NCBI GenBank assembly: GCA_964586235.1
Contig: CAZPIO010000002.1
Location: 1-64,000 of the forward strand
Origin: JAUCQB01 sp964586235
GTDB lineage: Bacteria > Planctomycetota > Phycisphaerae > UBA1845 > PWPN01
Length of the DNA stretch: 64,000 bases
Reading direction: 5' to 3'
The notes under the pieces were generated by a model. The model saw nothing but the letters and a program-made list of their open reading frames with translations, was not told where the DNA came from and did not search any database. Below are positions 24,773 through 33,440 of this stretch, one piece after another (position 1 is the first letter of the stretch; each line of letters opens with the position of its first letter). A program made the position numbers and the translations under genes.

Positions 24773-27415
24773 TCAGCCCTTCTTCTGTTTGAAGGCAACC
24801 GGCTTGCGGTCCGGGGTAGTGACGCGGATGCAGAAGGCCCAGTCGTTGATCTGATCGAGCGATTTGACCAGCACGCGGTTGACGCCCGCCTGGAGATGCG
24901 CCTCGGCCTTGTCCTGGTCGATCTTGACGCCGCGGGCACCGTCGAACGCGTACACTTTCTTGCCATTGAGCCAGACGACCAGGCTGTCATCGCTGCCGAT
25001 CTTGAGAATCACATCCTGCCCGGCGTCAACCTCGATCTCGGCGTAGGCGTAGGCGCCGACGTACTCATCGGGGCCGAGCGCACGGTCCATATCCATCACG
25101 CCTTCGAGGCCCTGCGTGTGGCACGGCCGCCAACGCAGTTCCTTGTCGCCGATGCGGACCGGCTGGTTGAGGTCGACCTTCTCTTCCGGCGGGTAGGATT
25201 CATTCCACATCCGGTTGCCCTGGTTAGGCAGCGGTCCGAGGAGCCACCATTGGGTGATGAAGCCGGCCTCGCGGGCGGGGTCGAGATCGACACCCAGCCG
25301 GCGGAGGTGTTCGGCGGCCCTGGCCGTGGTCTGAGGATCGGGATGGATCTTGAGCACCTGTTGGAGCAGGTCGATGGCCTCGGCCTTGCGGGACTCGGGG
25401 AGGCCGGCTGCGATGCGGGCCACAACCGGCGCGGCCGTGGCTGCCAGATTTGGCCGCTGCATGAGGGGCACGATCACCGGCAGAAGGTCAGCCGGTGGGG
25501 ATTCGGCGCAGCGGGCAATTCCGCCGAGGGCCTCCTGCTTCTGATCATCGGTCACTGCCAGCGGCGTGACATCGACGTACAACCGGCCGGCAGCCGCTTT
25601 GTCCAGGCCTTCGCCGCGCCTGGCAGCGCGGAGGCAGCCGCTGACGGCGGCCTCGGTCACCTTGGCCGGCCCTTTCTTCGCGACTTCGAGCAGTCGGGGG
25701 GCAATCGCAGGGTCGTCCTGGCGGCCGAGACCCTCGATCGCGGCAGCCTGGATGTCGACGTTCGGGCTTGCGGCCTCAGCGGCGAGCAGGGCCGGCACTT
25801 CAAGATGCTTGCGACAGCCGATGATACGGAGCAGCGGTGCTTTCTGCGGTTCGGGAGCGTCCTTATAGGCCGCGAGCAGGCGAGGGGTCACAAACTCGCC
25901 CTGGAGCTGCCGGATTGCCTTGTCGGCCGTGTCGCGCTCGACGGCGTCGGAGGATCTCAGTCCGGCCAGCAGTGCATCCAGACCACCCTCGGCCCGCAGT
26001 GAGCCGATGGCCTGGAAGGCAGCCACTCGCACGGAGCGATCACCGCCGGCGGCGGCCTTAATCAGCGCCGGCAGGACCGACGGATCGCCGCGACGTCCGA
26101 GTGCGGCGATCAGCTTCGCACGCGCCTCGGGTGCCGCGGTGTCCGCGGCCTTGGCGATGGCGGCGGTGGCCGCCTGGCCGGGCATCCAGTTGAGAGCGTG
26201 TTCGGCGGCGTCGCGAACGGGTCCGGGCGGCCCTGAGAGCAGCTTTGCGAGCACCGGTACACCGAGGTCGATACCCGCGGTTTCGACGGCCTCGATCGCG
26301 GCCAGTTGCACCGGTTCGGCCGGGTCGGCGATGGCCTCCACGATTTTGGCGGCGGCCGTCTCGTTCATCCACTGTCCGCGCTGGCCGAGTGATTTGAGGA
26401 GATCGGCCTTGAGCTTCCCCTCGGCCTTGGCCATCCGGTCGGCCACCGGGGTGGTCAGGTCCCTGCCCGGCAGCAGCACGCATGCGGCAACGGCGGCGCC
26501 GCGGATGCGAGAGCCGTCGCGGTCCAACGCCGCGAGCACGAGATCGAGGGCTTGCCTGGTGCCCAATCGCCCGCAGGCGTGCAGGAGGCGACGCTGTTCG
26601 GGCACGGTGAGCGACGATGGGTTTGTCAGATGCTTGAGCGCGACCTCCGCCGCCTGATGGAGGTTGGTATCCATGAGCGCTTCCATGAGGCGAATCAGGG
26701 CGGAGGCGGCGCCCGGCTTGCCGTCCTTGAGGGCCGTCGCGATCAACTCGACGGACTGCGGAGCCGGCAACTGGCCGAGGGCATGGAGCACGGCCTGGTA
26801 GACAGCGGGATCGGGTGACTCGATCCCGGCGGCCAGGTAGTCAGCGGCCATCGGGTCGTCCCGCAGCCCCAACGATGCGACGACTCCGATCTGGTCGTTG
26901 CTCTTTGTGATCTGAAGCGCACCCATGAGGCACTGAGTCGCGCGGCGGGCGGGAATGCGGGCCAGGGCCTGCCTGGCAGTATCGGCCAGATCCGGGTCGT
27001 TGATCGCCACGTAGAGTATGTCGATGGCTGCGTTCTGCTCGGCGATGTAGCCCAGCAGCGTGCAGATTCGCTTCTTCGTCTCCTTTGGGTGCGTGGATCT
27101 CAGTTCGCGCCTCAGATCGTTTTCGATTTCGGGGGCGCGATCGGTGCCGGCGTATGTCTGGACCATGCGGAACAGAGTCTCCCACGCCATCTTGGTGGCC
27201 ACGGGACTTGAGGCGGGGTTGTCGAGGATCGCCAGTAACGTCGGCACGGCCGGGGCGCCGACGAGGACCAGTTCTTGAAGAGCCCTGGCCTGGGTCTCGG
27301 GATTATCGAGGGCCAGAGCGGCAATGCGGCCGTCATCGGCCGGGAGGCTCTGAGCCATGGCCGGCGGGAAACCCAGGAGTGAAACCACAAACGCCGCGAT
27401 GATCGGCACTCTCAT
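24773..27415 (-). CDS. Exported HEAT-repeat protein with C-terminal beta-sandwich domain
   Basis: An 880-residue protein. The start MRVPIIAAFVVSLLGFPPAMA gives a signal peptide and has AGGAG upstream. Residues about 30-700 are tandem HEAT-type helical repeats (repeated pairs such as DPAVYQAVLHALGQLPAP and DPAEPVQLAAIEAVETAGI), a scaffold for protein-protein contact. The last 160 residues form a beta domain with GSDDSLVVWLNGKKVY and AGVNRVLVKSLDQ, resembling PA14-like or carbohydrate-binding modules attached to planctomycete secreted enzymes. It lies 52 bases downstream of the Gfo/Idh/MocA gene in the same direction, so they probably share a transcript. Precise role unknown. Confidence 0.8.
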   Translation of the reverse strand: MRVPIIAAFVVSLLGFPPAMAQSLPADDGRIAALALDNPETQARALQELVLVGAPAVPTLLAILDNPASSPVATKMAWETLFRMVQTYAGTDRAPEIENDLRRELRSTHPKETKKRICTLLGYIAEQNAAIDILYVAINDPDLADTARQALARIPARRATQCLMGALQITKSNDQIGVVASLGLRDDPMAADYLAAGIESPDPAVYQAVLHALGQLPAPQSVELIATALKDGKPGAASALIRLMEALMDTNLHQAAEVALKHLTNPSSLTVPEQRRLLHACGRLGTRQALDLVLAALDRDGSRIRGAAVAACVLLPGRDLTTPVADRMAKAEGKLKADLLKSLGQRGQWMNETAAAKIVEAIADPAEPVQLAAIEAVETAGIDLGVPVLAKLLSGPPGPVRDAAEHALNWMPGQAATAAIAKAADTAAPEARAKLIAALGRRGDPSVLPALIKAAAGGDRSVRVAAFQAIGSLRAEGGLDALLAGLRSSDAVERDTADKAIRQLQGEFVTPRLLAAYKDAPEPQKAPLLRIIGCRKHLEVPALLAAEAASPNVDIQAAAIEGLGRQDDPAIAPRLLEVAKKGPAKVTEAAVSGCLRAARRGEGLDKAAAGRLYVDVTPLAVTDDQKQEALGGIARCAESPPADLLPVIVPLMQRPNLAATAAPVVARIAAGLPESRKAEAIDLLQQVLKIHPDPQTTARAAEHLRRLGVDLDPAREAGFITQWWLLGPLPNQGNRMWNESYPPEEKVDLNQPVRIGDKELRWRPCHTQGLEGVMDMDRALGPDEYVGAYAYAEIEVDAGQDVILKIGSDDSLVVWLNGKKVYAFDGARGVKIDQDKAEAHLQAGVNRVLVKSLDQINDWAFCIRVTTPDRKPVAFKQKKG

Positions 27416-27467
27416 ACGTGTATTGCTCCTGACAGACGAATCGGCGTGCAAGGCACGCCCTGCGTTC

Positions 27468-28772
27468 TTATGCGTACCACGGCGCGCGGTATGGCCTGTC
27501 CAGCCAGCGTTCCAGCGCCGGATCGTCCACGATTTGCTCCCTCTCCGGGTCCCACCGGATCGTGCGGCCGGTGCGAATGGCCATGTTGCCCAGGTGGCAG
27601 ATAGTCACCGAGCGGCAGCCGATCTCGACGTCGCAGATCGGACGTTTGCGCGTCCGGATGCAGTTGAGGAAATCGCGTTCGTGGCCGACCGCGTCTTCAT
27701 CCGGCGAGCGATACAGGTGGACGTCGCCCGGTCCGAGCGGCTCGTTGAGGATCGCGCGGTCGCTGGCTTGCAGGTAGCCTCGGCCGACGAGGATCCAGCC
27801 GTCGGTGCCCTGGAAATGCAGGCCGTTGCGGCCGTCGCTGACCGTGTGGAGCACGACCCCGTTGGCGTACGTGTGCTTGACCTCGAAGTGAGTGGCGGTA
27901 TCGAAAAGTCCGCGGGTAGGGAACTCCGCGGAGACGGGCTCGATCTTGACCGGCCCGCTGCCGTCCATCCCCAGGCCCCACTGGGCGATGTCGTTGTGGT
28001 GGGCGCCCCAGTCGGTCATCTTTCCGCCTGAATAGTCGTAGAACCATCGGAAAGTGCTGAGACACCGTTTGGGCGTGTAGTCAGCCCACGGTGCCGGCCC
28101 AAGCCAGAAGTTCCAATCGAGTCCCGGGGGCGGGGGGGAGTTGGGCTCCCAGTCGCACGCGGGTCCGGCACCGATCACCGCCCTGATCCACTGCACCCTG
28201 CCGATCCGCCCGCTGCGGACCAGCTCGCAGGCCAGGCGGAAGTTGCTGCACGAGCGCTGCTGCGTGCCGGTCTGGAAAACGGTTGCGTTGCGGCGGGCGG
28301 CATTGACCATCCGGCGGGCTTCGCGGACCGAGTAGGACAGCGGCTTTTCGCAGTAGACGTCCTTGCCCGCCTCGCAGGCGTGGATCGCGGTCAGGGCGTG
28401 CCAGTGGTCGGGCGTGGCGATCACAACGGCGTCGACGTCCTTGCGGGCGAGCAGTTCGCGGTAGTCGTTGTGTGCCGGGATCTCCTTGCCGTAGGCCTGG
28501 TGGACCATCTTCATTGCTTCATTACGGCTGTCACCGTGTACGTCAGCGACGGCGACCACCTGGACATCCTTGTATCGCAGGAAGTTGCCGAGGTGGCCCC
28601 GGCCCATGCCGCCGACGCCGATGAAGCCCACCCCGATGCGGTCGTTGGCTGGTTGCGACGCGGCCTGTCCGCGGGCCTTCGTTGTCAGCATGCAGGGGGC
28701 CATGGCGCCGACGGCGATGCCGGCGCTGCTCCTGAGCAGACTTCGGCGGGTGATCAATCGATATCGTCCCAT
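27468..28772 (-). CDS. Tat-exported Gfo/Idh/MocA-family oxidoreductase
   Basis: A 434-residue NAD(P)-dependent sugar oxidoreductase. The N-terminus has a twin-arginine signal (ITRRSLLRSSAGIAVGAM) ending near ARGQA, so it is folded with cofactor before export. The Rossmann motif is GVGFIGVGGMGRGH, the catalytic Lys lies in YCEKPLS, and the C-terminal domain has TDWGAHHNDIAQWG, typical of planctomycete members. The start at MGRYRLI has GAGGAG upstream; the longer frame adds ten residues before the Tat motif. It is divergent from the large secreted protein gene and precedes the HEAT-repeat gene. It probably modifies a sugar in the periplasm; substrate unknown. Confidence 0.92.
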   Translation of the reverse strand: MGRYRLITRRSLLRSSAGIAVGAMAPCMLTTKARGQAASQPANDRIGVGFIGVGGMGRGHLGNFLRYKDVQVVAVADVHGDSRNEAMKMVHQAYGKEIPAHNDYRELLARKDVDAVVIATPDHWHALTAIHACEAGKDVYCEKPLSYSVREARRMVNAARRNATVFQTGTQQRSCSNFRLACELVRSGRIGRVQWIRAVIGAGPACDWEPNSPPPPGLDWNFWLGPAPWADYTPKRCLSTFRWFYDYSGGKMTDWGAHHNDIAQWGLGMDGSGPVKIEPVSAEFPTRGLFDTATHFEVKHTYANGVVLHTVSDGRNGLHFQGTDGWILVGRGYLQASDRAILNEPLGPGDVHLYRSPDEDAVGHERDFLNCIRTRKRPICDVEIGCRSVTICHLGNMAIRTGRTIRWDPEREQIVDDPALERWLDRPYRAPWYA

Positions 28773-28949
28773 CCGGACACTCCTCGGTATTTGCCTGGCC
28801 ATCCGGCGGCAGCCTCCCCAGCCGCGCAGATCTCCAAGGTACTCCCCAACGTTGCCCGCTGCAACGCCGTCGCTTAGACTGGCCGCTTGTCGCGGGATTG
28901 GCCGGGCAGCGGCCAGAAGGCGAAGTCCTGCCTGTTGGGAGCATCAGTT

Positions 28950-31364
28950 GTGAACAGAATCATCGTTTCGATATCGTGTATCGGTCTGCTGGCAAGTTGT
29001 CCTTGGGCGCTGGCCGAGTTGCCGAAGGTCGTGGGTGAGAGCACGGTCACGTGGCAGGGCAAGAAGTGGCAGTTGATCGACGACGAGGGCGTGTTCGTAT
29101 TCGAGCCGGCGGGCGGGGCAGGGCGTCAAGTGCTGCCGACGCCGGGACGGCCGGCCGGGGAGATCCTCGAGCGTCGCGGGTGGACGACACCTGTGGCGTG
29201 CCGGCTGGTGGACTTCGTCGATTGCACTCAGACGGACCACGGATTCGTCGACGACGGCAAGTCACGGGTGCTGGATCTGCCGGGCGGCAGGTTTCGGGTG
29301 ACCAGCGCCGCCAAGGGATTCGATCTGACCTGGTTCGCCTACACCCTGCAGACGGCCAACAAGGCGGGGACGCCGCATCTGCTGGTGGCCGAGACACCCA
29401 ACGACCGCGAACGCTACACGACCGTGTCGCTGACCATTCCGAAGAGTGAGCCGTGGTCGCCGCCCTACACCGGGCAGGAAGCGGTCAAGGTCAACTCGAT
29501 GGAGATGTCGCAGGAGCCGTTCTGGTATGAGCCGGACGTCGGGCTGGATGTGTACACCGGGCGCGAGCTGCCGATCGACAACAAGCCGTTCACCTTCCAG
29601 TACGTCTTTTTCCCCAAGGCCGCCCGGATTCGCGTCGCGGTCAGCTCGAGCGGTTGGGCCAAGCCGAACACACCTGAATCAGGGGGTGCGGTCTCGCGCA
29701 TCTGGGTTTTCGAGATTCTTGACCCGCTCGCGCAGCGGTTGCCCAAGATCGAGGCCCCGAGCGGCCGGCAGCGGCGGCTCGGCCTCTATGCCACGCACCC
29801 GTGGTACTTCCTGGCCCATTACGGCGTGCCCCCGCACACGCCGGAGCAGCGGCGCAAGTCGTTCGAGAACATGTGCGACCTGCTGGCCTTCTGCGGCATG
29901 AATCTGATCGAATTCAATGCCATCAACGGCTCGGACCGCGCCGGCCGGGCGTGGTATCCGGGCAGCCACTACAAACAGCTTGGAGCGGATCTGCTGTCGG
30001 AGCTGCCGCCGGTGGCCGCGACGCGAGGCATCGACATCGTGCCGGTGGTGACCTCGATCACCGCGCCGGGCAAGGTCGAGGGTAACAAGCCGAATCAGTA
30101 CGGCTTCTCGGAACTGTCATTCCAGAGGCACGCGAACCCCAAGGCCGACCCCAGGGCTTTCGAGCACCGCCCGCCCGACCCGCTTCGGCCGGAAACGCAG
30201 CGATGGCTCATCAGGCACCTGGTCGAGATCGGGCAGCGCTGCAAGTCTCACAGAAACGTGACCGGCATCGGATTCCGCGTCAACGGCAAGATCGGGACGT
30301 GCTACATATCCGGCGAGGACAAATCGGGTGGGCAGACCAAGGTCTACAGCGCCGAGATGATGGGGTACTCGACGTGGAATCTCTCGCAGTTTCGAACCGA
30401 GTCGAAGCTGACGGTGCCGAACGAGTCAATGGAAGCCTACCAGTGGCTCAAGGCAGACGCAAAACGCTGGGACCGGTGGCTGGAGTTCCGTTGCCGGCGC
30501 ACGCACGATTTCTGGCTCAAGGCCCGGGACGCGATCCGCAAGATCCGGCCGGACTGGACGCTGTACGTGGTCACCGACCTGCCCTCCGAGGTGACGGCGA
30601 CCAACGTGGAGTGGCCGGGCAAGGACTCGCCCGACGCCGAGAAGGCCACGCTGGATCTGCTGCGGGCACACGGGTACGACCCGCGAATGTTCAGTAAAGA
30701 CGAGGGGATACTGGTTCAGCGGGTGATGATGGTGGACATGGAGCGGTTTTTCGGCAAGTGGGGCCCGCCGTGGGGCAGCAATCCCGAGCGATATCGCGAC
30801 TACCACGAGCAGGAGTTCCTGCCGGACTGGTTCCGCACGCCAGCCGGGTCGGGGACAGAGATCTACCACAATTACTGGGAAGAGCCGTTTCATCCCGTGG
30901 GCTGGGAGTTCGGTCCGGACGACCGAGGCACCGGGATGCGGACATCGACGGCCACGGCCAAGGGGCGGGCTTTCTACCGGCCGGCGACCTTCACGCTGCG
31001 TGCGGGCGACACTGACACGATCGTGCTCAACGGCTGGCAGCGACCGGTGATGGGGCATGAGCACGACCTGCGGCGGTTCTGCCAGGCGGTGCGGGCACTG
31101 CCTATCGGCGAATCGAAGCCGCTGACTGTCTCACCCAAGGACCCGAAGGTCGCCGCGTCGCGGTTCGGCGACCGCATCGCGGTCATCAACGATCGCGACA
31201 AGCCGGCGGAGGTGACCGTGACCCTGGATCAGGCGCTGCCGGCCGGCAAGCGGCTGCGCGACGTGGCGACGGGGCGGGTGCTGATCGAGGAACGAGCAGC
31301 CCAGCGAGATTCATTCGTTGTCCAGACAGAAGACTACGACATCCGCGCAATGCTGATCGAATAA
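28950..31364 (+). CDS. Large exported protein, glycoside-hydrolase-like, family unassigned
   Basis: An 804-residue protein. GTG at 28950 was chosen because it follows GGGAG and gives a compact signal peptide (NRIIVSISCIGLLASCPWALA); an ATG 63 bases upstream only adds a polar extension. The N-terminal 260 residues look like beta-sandwich. From about residue 300 there is a probable TIM barrel (GRQRRLGLYATHPWYFLAHYG, FCGMNLIEFNAIN, RGIDIVPVVTSIT), with NVTGIGFRVNGKIG and TLYVVTDLPSEVTATNVEWPG further on. A C-terminal beta domain follows (VAASRFGDRIAVINDRDKPAE). I recognise no established GH signature, so catalytic residues are not named. It is divergent from the Gfo/Idh/MocA gene, sharing a 177-base promoter region. 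Confidence 0.72.
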   Translation: MNRIIVSISCIGLLASCPWALAELPKVVGESTVTWQGKKWQLIDDEGVFVFEPAGGAGRQVLPTPGRPAGEILERRGWTTPVACRLVDFVDCTQTDHGFVDDGKSRVLDLPGGRFRVTSAAKGFDLTWFAYTLQTANKAGTPHLLVAETPNDRERYTTVSLTIPKSEPWSPPYTGQEAVKVNSMEMSQEPFWYEPDVGLDVYTGRELPIDNKPFTFQYVFFPKAARIRVAVSSSGWAKPNTPESGGAVSRIWVFEILDPLAQRLPKIEAPSGRQRRLGLYATHPWYFLAHYGVPPHTPEQRRKSFENMCDLLAFCGMNLIEFNAINGSDRAGRAWYPGSHYKQLGADLLSELPPVAATRGIDIVPVVTSITAPGKVEGNKPNQYGFSELSFQRHANPKADPRAFEHRPPDPLRPETQRWLIRHLVEIGQRCKSHRNVTGIGFRVNGKIGTCYISGEDKSGGQTKVYSAEMMGYSTWNLSQFRTESKLTVPNESMEAYQWLKADAKRWDRWLEFRCRRTHDFWLKARDAIRKIRPDWTLYVVTDLPSEVTATNVEWPGKDSPDAEKATLDLLRAHGYDPRMFSKDEGILVQRVMMVDMERFFGKWGPPWGSNPERYRDYHEQEFLPDWFRTPAGSGTEIYHNYWEEPFHPVGWEFGPDDRGTGMRTSTATAKGRAFYRPATFTLRAGDTDTIVLNGWQRPVMGHEHDLRRFCQAVRALPIGESKPLTVSPKDPKVAASRFGDRIAVINDRDKPAEVTVTLDQALPAGKRLRDVATGRVLIEERAAQRDSFVVQTEDYDIRAMLIE

Positions 31365-31378
31365 GAGCACCCAGTGCC

Positions 31379-32227
31379 TCAGGCCACGGCCATCGCCGGT
31401 TGCCGGTTGGGCTGGTAAAAGACTGCGCGACAGTGGTGCTGGGGGACGAACCCTGCGGCGAGGTCGGAGAGCGACTCGGAGGAACCGACGAACAGATAGC
31501 CCTCGGGAGTCAGCTCACGGATGAGCCGTTCGAAGAGGCTCTTGCGAACCGCGGGACTGAAGTAGATCGCCACATTGCGGCAGAAGATGATATCGAACGG
31601 CCCCAAGTTGGCGAACGGCTCGAGGAGGTTCAGGCGGCGATAGGCGACCATCGCGCGGATCTCGTCCTTGACCTTCCAGGCGTCCGGCTCGCGGACGAAA
31701 TACTTGTTCAGCCATTCGGGTTTCATCCCCCGCTGGATATCCGTGTCGCGGAACCGGCCGATGCTGGCCTGCTTGATGGCGGCATCGGAGATGTCGGTGG
31801 CGGTGATCTGGATGTCCCAGGCGCCGACATCGGGCAGCAACTGTCGCAGGATCATGGCGATGCTGTAAGGCTCCTGGCCGGTGCTGCAGGCCGCCGACCA
31901 GATGCGGATGCGTTTGGAGGCCGTCCTGGCCTTGGTGTCAAAGAGTTCGGGGAATACTTTGTGCTGCAGGGCCTCGAACGGCGAAGTATCACGGAAGAAC
32001 ATGGTCTCGTGGGTGGTGATCGCGTCGACGATGCTTGTCTGGACAAGGCGGTTGTTCTCGTACCGGGCCTTGCAGTAGAGCTCGGAGAAGCTCTTGCAGT
32101 TGGCGTCCTCCGCCACTTTTGAGAGCCGGCTTTCGATCAGGTAGGCCTTGCTCTCGTCGAGCACGACCCCGCAAAGATCATCCACCAGGCGTGCGAGGAC
32201 CTTGAACTCATCAGGCGTCACGTGCAA
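31379..32227 (-). CDS. cheR: Chemotaxis protein methyltransferase CheR
   Basis: Methylates glutamates on the chemoreceptor using S-adenosylmethionine. The 282-residue protein has the CheR N-terminal helical domain (residues about 5-65), then the catalytic domain with THETMFFRD, WSAACSTGQEPYSIAM (SAM loop) and FDIIFCRNVAIYF. There are no extra TPR repeats. It is the last gene of the eight-gene minus-strand run and overlaps cheB by 10 bases, a sign of coupled translation. The receptor in this cluster lacks a C-terminal pentapeptide tether for CheR, so binding would have to be direct. Confidence 0.95.
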   Translation of the reverse strand: MHVTPDEFKVLARLVDDLCGVVLDESKAYLIESRLSKVAEDANCKSFSELYCKARYENNRLVQTSIVDAITTHETMFFRDTSPFEALQHKVFPELFDTKARTASKRIRIWSAACSTGQEPYSIAMILRQLLPDVGAWDIQITATDISDAAIKQASIGRFRDTDIQRGMKPEWLNKYFVREPDAWKVKDEIRAMVAYRRLNLLEPFANLGPFDIIFCRNVAIYFSPAVRKSLFERLIRELTPEGYLFVGSSESLSDLAAGFVPQHHCRAVFYQPNRQPAMAVA

Positions 32228-33327
32228 GCAGGCACTCCTTTTCCCACGAAGCGGGTGATCTCGGAAGCGATCCGGTCGAGAGGGGCGATGACGTCGGAGA
32301 GGCCCTCCTCCGCGGGGGCCTTGGGCATACCGTAGACCACGCAGGTTGCCTCATCCTGGGTGATGATTGCGGCTCCCTGGCGCTTCATGAGCCGACAGCC
32401 GAGGAATCCGTCGCTGCCCATGCCGGTCATGATGACGCCGAGGGCGTTGCGGCCGCAGTGGTTTGCGACGGAGCGAAAAAGGTAGTCGACCGAGGGACGG
32501 CAGTTGTTTTCGGGCGGGTCGTCGGTAATGCGCGCGACGAGGGCCCCGTCGCGGCGATCGATTTTCATCTGTCGGCCGCCTGGCGCGACCAGGACCTGGC
32601 CGGGCGCGACCGGTTGCCCCTCCTCGGCCTCGCAGACGGCCAGCGAGCAGCGGCGGTCGAGGTCATCAGCGAGCGACTTGGTGAACTTCGGCGGCATGTG
32701 CTGAACGATCATCACGGGGGTGGCGAGGTCCGCGGGCAGGCCGGGGAGCATTATGGCCAAGGCCGTCGGCCCGCCGGTAGAGACGCCCATGGCGACGACT
32801 TCGGGCTTGCCCGGCGTCGCGGCGACCTTCTGCATGCGCTGGGCGATGCCACTGGACGGCAAGACCGGCTTCGGCGGCGCCGGAGCGGGCCTGTTGAGAA
32901 TGCCGCGGATTGACCGGCTGCGGGCAAACGCCGCGATTTTGGGGCAGAGGTCGGCCCGGAGAGCCCTGATGCTCTCTTCCATGTTGCCGGTCGAGGGTTT
33001 GAGCACGAAGTCGAAGGCCCCGAGCCGGAGGGCGGCGATGGTCTCTTCGGCCCCGCGGGCGGTGAAGGCGCTGAGCATGATCGCGCCGGTCGGACTTTCA
33101 GTCGCCTTCAGGTGCCGGAGCACGCCAAGGCCGTCCATCTCGGGCATTTCGAAGTCGAGGGTCAGCAGGTCGGGGCGAAGCTGCTCGATTTTCAGAACCG
33201 CGATCCTGCCGTTGGAGGCGGTGCCGACAACCTCGACGCCGGGCACGCTCGCCAGCAGGTCGCTCAAGACCTTGCGATACGTCACGGTGTCGTCGACGAT
33301 CAGGACTCGGATCGGCTCTTCGCTCAC
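32218..33327 (-). CDS. cheB: Chemotaxis methylesterase/deamidase CheB
   Basis: Removes methyl groups from the chemoreceptor to allow adaptation. 369 residues: receiver domain with phospho-acceptor Asp58 (LTLDFEMPEMDG), linker, and methylesterase domain with the catalytic triad Ser183 (GVSTGGPTAL), His210 (IVQHMPPKF) and Asp306 (GMGSDGFLG). All key residues are present, so phosphorylation by the CheA upstream should activate it. It overlaps cheR and is 113 bases after the chemoreceptor gene. CheB and CheR together show that this signalling array adapts, unlike the simplest two-component switches. Confidence 0.96.
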   Translation of the reverse strand: MSEEPIRVLIVDDTVTYRKVLSDLLASVPGVEVVGTASNGRIAVLKIEQLRPDLLTLDFEMPEMDGLGVLRHLKATESPTGAIMLSAFTARGAEETIAALRLGAFDFVLKPSTGNMEESIRALRADLCPKIAAFARSRSIRGILNRPAPAPPKPVLPSSGIAQRMQKVAATPGKPEVVAMGVSTGGPTALAIMLPGLPADLATPVMIVQHMPPKFTKSLADDLDRRCSLAVCEAEEGQPVAPGQVLVAPGGRQMKIDRRDGALVARITDDPPENNCRPSVDYLFRSVANHCGRNALGVIMTGMGSDGFLGCRLMKRQGAAIITQDEATCVVYGMPKAPAEEGLSDVIAPLDRIASEITRFVGKGVPACT

Positions 33328-33440
33328 CTGGCTGCTCCGGCAACTCCCGCGGCATAGGCTTCTTTCAGTCGGGTGCTGACCCTGTCGAGGCGGTCGCGAC
33401 CGCGGTGCACAGCGCGAACGTTCGCATGCCTCACGACCCG

